From Epinephelus fuscoguttatus (taxonomy: Eukaryota > Chordata > Actinopteri > Perciformes > Serranidae): a stretch of 64,000 nt of DNA. The notes below the pieces were generated by a model that was given only the letters and a program-made list of their open reading frames with translations, had not been told where the DNA came from and made no database searches. Below are positions 60,833 to 64,000 of the stretch, in pieces. The DNA lies in assembly GCF_011397635.1 (NCBI RefSeq), contig NC_064754.1, positions 29,244,543 through 29,308,542 of the forward strand. The letters run 5' to 3'. The translations under genes were made by a program, and so were the position numbers. Position 1 is the first letter of the stretch; every line of letters begins with the position of its first letter.

Positions 60833-61166
60833 TCGACTTCCTGTCCTTCAAAGAACGAGATTGTTGGTCAGTGACATTTCCGGAACAGCGTATTGAGTTT
60901 ACATAGCCTACATATAAGTGGGATGCTGAATCAATGCAATACAAGAAATGTTTTATCTTTAAATGATGTAAACTGAAACATGACAACATGAAGAGAAGTT
61001 CTGTGAGGCGGACAACACTAGCTGTCAAACATGCATGTACTACAACGAAGTGTCGCAGAGAAACTGACACCATATTTTGCAAAAGCATAAAAACCAAAAT
61101 ATTTGAAGGGTTTGATACATTTTGAGGTATCAACTCGAAGGAACTTAAACTGTGAGAACAATCTGT

Positions 61167-62307
61167 CCATCCATTAGGGGTGGGGGAAATTTCCGAATCT
61201 TAGATGCATCACGATTCGGACGTGGACGAATCTGAATCGATTCACAAACGTCCAAATTTCGATTATTTAAATCTGTTAATTAGAGTAATACAGAAGGTTC
61301 TAAATAATGCGGAACTAAGAAGTGCGGTACGTGTCATCTCCGAGACACTTTGGGATGCGCACCTGGAGCAGACACGCCGACACGTGCACAGAGTAACAAA
61401 ACAAACATGGCTGACCGCCACCCACCTCACCATGAGATCCGAACAGCTCCTTCTAATTTAACAGCTCCTTCTACAACGTTGACGGCAGAAGTGAACTGGA
61501 CAAGAGCCATGTTATATGTAAGCTGTGTCGTGCTAAAATAAAATACTTTGGCAACACAACAAACATGAGAAGCCATGTAACTCGATTCCACCTGACGGAG
61601 GAGTCAGGGAGAAGGCAGGCTGTTGTTGCTGCGGCAACTAGTGGCGCTACTGACCAGAGAACAATCGAGGAAGCAATTAGAAAGCTGCCACCCTCATCGG
61701 AAAAGGTGAAGCGAATTACGAAGGCCATCGCGGCATTTATTGCCAAGGATTTGCGTCCTTCTTCCATCGTGGAAAATCAGGGATTTCAAGGACTGCTGCA
61801 CACACTGGAGCCCAGATACACCATCCCATCCCGACGCTATTTCACCGACACTCTACAACCAAACCAAAACAGAAGTAATGGCCTCACTGTTGAAGGCAGG
61901 CAGGTAGGATCGCAGTTACATGTGATGCGTGGACGTCTGTCGCCACCGAATCATTTGTTACTCTAACTACACATTTTATCTTGTGATTTAAGATTCCTGT
62001 TGTTACCTTTGGTTCCATACAACGAAGTTGTAACTTTCCAGTTTGCACGCATTTCCATTTATATGTTTAATAAAATATAATGGAAATGAATTCAACTGTT
62101 TCTTATTACAAGTGCACTGTTTTTAAAAATTGCAAGTGTTGAATGCTTATTCAGTGAGACAAAAAGAAATGTGTGTTGTGAAAAAGTGCATCAATATACA
62201 TAAATTAAAGATGCATCAATAATCGTTTTATAATCGAATCGTAGCCCCTGAATCGTAATTGTTATCGAATCGTGAGGTGCCCAAAGATTCCCACCCCTAC
62301 TATCCAT
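61167..62307 (+). mobile_element. Degenerate hAT transposon, BED-finger transposase remnant, with TSD
   Basis: Terminal repeats: taggggtggggg (61175) and, inverted, cccacccct a (to 62299). Flanks ccatccat (61167-61174) and ctatccat (62300-62307) match at seven of eight positions, an hAT-type 8-bp duplication. The interior encodes a BED zinc finger (CKLC at about 61520-61532, then HVTRFH at about 61575-61592), and the hAT/ZBED block IAAFIAKDLRPSSIVENQGF then HTLEPRYTIPSRRYFTD. After a frameshift follows TCDAWTSVATESFVTL, a conserved hAT segment. The remainder of the catalytic core and the C-terminal dimerisation region are deleted, so the copy is inactive. Confidence 0.85.
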
Positions 62308-62589
62308 CACTGACAGGTTGATCTAATAGATGGCACACAATTGTTGCAAAGACATAACAACCAGGGGATCAAAAGTAATTTAAAGTTTAAATCAACATAA
62401 CTTTTAATGACCAGTGCGCCACAGTGTCTGTCACCACAGTAATAAATACTGTGAGAAATACTCAACTGAGGATACAAGAATTCAAGCAGCAATCATTTCA
62501 GTGGGCTCATTTTACCCTGTAGATTGACAAAGGCCCAAATTAAAAGCACTTCAACTATTGATAGCTGCACCGAGTTGAATCCTACATTC

Positions 62590-62636
62590 TTTCATCCACC
62601 CATCCATCTATCTATCTATCCATCCATCCATTCATC
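62590..62636. repeat. (ATCC/ATCT)n microsatellite
   Basis: Tetranucleotide array catccacccatccatctatc continuing to about 62636. Confidence 0.8.
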
Positions 62637-63589
62637 TGTAATCCAAGGCCAAGCCTGAGAACCTCCACTCAGGCCTACAGAGACCAAGCTGTGTGCTCTT
62701 TTCCACCATTCCCAGCTTATTTATGGAATGCAGCTTTGTCATATTTTTCCATAGCGCAATTTTCCCCTATAAATAGGCACGTAAGGCTCGGAGAGTTGGG
62801 GTGGGAGTATGAGGGGTCAGTATCTGTTGTGGACACTCATCATTGCCCCCCTCCCTGTCTTGCTCTCCCCCTATTTTTCCAAATATTTGAGCACTGACAA
62901 ATATAGTGCAATGTTAGGGTGATGGGAACCCGTTGGACAGTCTTTCTTTTTAATCTACCTCCAGTGAAATTTTCCAGCCATTCTGACCCATTTTTCCATT
63001 AACATAGAGAAAAACTTTACCCTGATGCCAGCAACATGTCGGCTATTTAAGGCTCCTTCATTTACATAAACATTTGGTTTGAATACACACGCAATAAAAT
63101 AACATCATGCCGTGACTTGGTCTGGAGAAATGAGAGGAATGTGTGTGTGTCTGTATGTTTGTGTATCTATCAGTATTTCTTCTTCTGCAAATATTATAGA
63201 TAAAACAGATAAATTAAATAATATTAAATAAAGAAACAAGAAACCATATTTAGCCACTTAAAGGGGAAGTACAACTGCTCTACAGAGGCTCTGTAAAATT
63301 CTGAGGAAATTCTATGAGTGACATCACCCAAAGAATTTGACCAAATGAGGGATTTTTTTGGTTCCCTTTTAAACTTACACACCTGTCAATGTTCAGACCA
63401 AACATGGAGCAAAGTTTTAGTGTAGTGCCATTACAAACAAAGTCAATACAAAGACACAAACAGACACAAATAAACATCTGTGCAGTGTTTTAACTTGCCG
63501 TGTCGCAAAAGCTTATCAGTGTTGAAATTGAGTGTGTAGAGGACAAACATCTTTTTGGCATCTGTGGGCACCTTGAGCTCCTTGACTCA

Positions 63590-63800
63590 ATAGCCCCTTT
63601 TCCCCAGCAGGAACTTTTATCAATTACCTGGAATTTTGAAAAACCTCTGCGCGTTTCCACCGAAATTACCCGGGCAAAAAACTTTCCCTCACCCCCAAAT
63701 TTACCCTGCAAAAAGCTCCTAGTAGGGGGTAGGACTTTTCAGATTACCTGGAATTCTTGAGGGGTGGGGCTGTTTGCCGAGGAACGCTGATCAGTGGAGC
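63590..63800. repeat. Fish repeat ('tttccaccgaaattacccgg')
   Basis: Contains gcgcgtttccaccgaaatta, aaaaagctcctagtaggggg and tgaggggtggggctgtttgc, blocks of a widespread teleost interspersed repeat. It lies near the window edge; ends not resolved. Confidence 0.45.
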
Positions 63801-64000
63801 ACACACTTGCAGCATTCTGCACTTTCTGGCAGCAGCCGCTGCAAACTTTATCTCATTTCTACAAGCTTCACTTTTTTTCTGTTTTGATTAAAGGTAGGGT
63901 CTGGAGGATTTTCCAGTTGCTGTTTGTAAACACACATTCAAATTCGGCCCCTCCTATCAGGCTCAACTCTCCCGGGTGTACGGAGCCCGGAGGTACGGAA

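Overview
The window is nuclear DNA of a vertebrate, most likely a ray-finned (teleost) fish. It has intron-rich genes with GT-AG splicing, long (CA)n/(TG)n microsatellites, and many diverged fish-type repeats: Tc1-like and hAT DNA transposons, tRNA-derived SINEs and LINE tails. No prokaryotic, viral, CRISPR or RNA-gene feature was found. Most long open frames are chance or repeat-derived; the genes come from short conserved exons joined by splice sites and frame.

Three orthologues of one conserved block (human 10q24.32-q24.33: CNNM2, NT5C2, INA) are present. (1) At the left edge, bases 1-47 on the minus strand are the first 15 full codons of an INA-like (alpha-internexin) neurofilament gene, with a TATA box at 91-98. 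(2) NT5C2, cytosolic purine 5'-nucleotidase, is complete on the plus strand: a non-coding first exon near 4230-4430, then 17 coding exons from the ATG at 7755 to the stop at 28630-28632. The splice phases close exactly to 573 codons, and all catalytic motifs and known allosteric residues are present. Its 3'UTR probably ends near 32235. (3) CNNM2, a magnesium-transport CBS-pair protein, lies on the minus strand. Seven exons between 52478 and 38706 encode the last 356 residues: the end of the CBS pair, the linker, the cyclic-nucleotide-binding-like domain and the C-terminal tail. Its large first exon lies beyond the right edge, so 52479-64000 is intron 1.

Layout: INA start (1-47, minus); 4 kb divergent spacer; NT5C2 (about 4230-32235, plus); 5.4 kb repeat-rich convergent spacer; CNNM2 3'UTR and exons 8 to 2 (about 37600-52478, minus); CNNM2 intron 1 to the edge. 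NT5C2 and INA are head-to-head, and NT5C2 and CNNM2 are tail-to-tail, as in human.

The most interesting signals are: (TG)n microsatellites forming or abutting the 3' splice sites of one exon in each gene; a GC-AG intron in CNNM2; a strong predicted hairpin early in the NT5C2 3'UTR; a 300-bp near-complete inverted repeat in CNNM2 intron 2; a foldback made of two Tc1-like 5' ends with other elements nested inside; and several hAT copies with readable 8-bp target duplications. I found no convincing undescribed gene system; the novelty lies in RNA structure, splicing and repeats.
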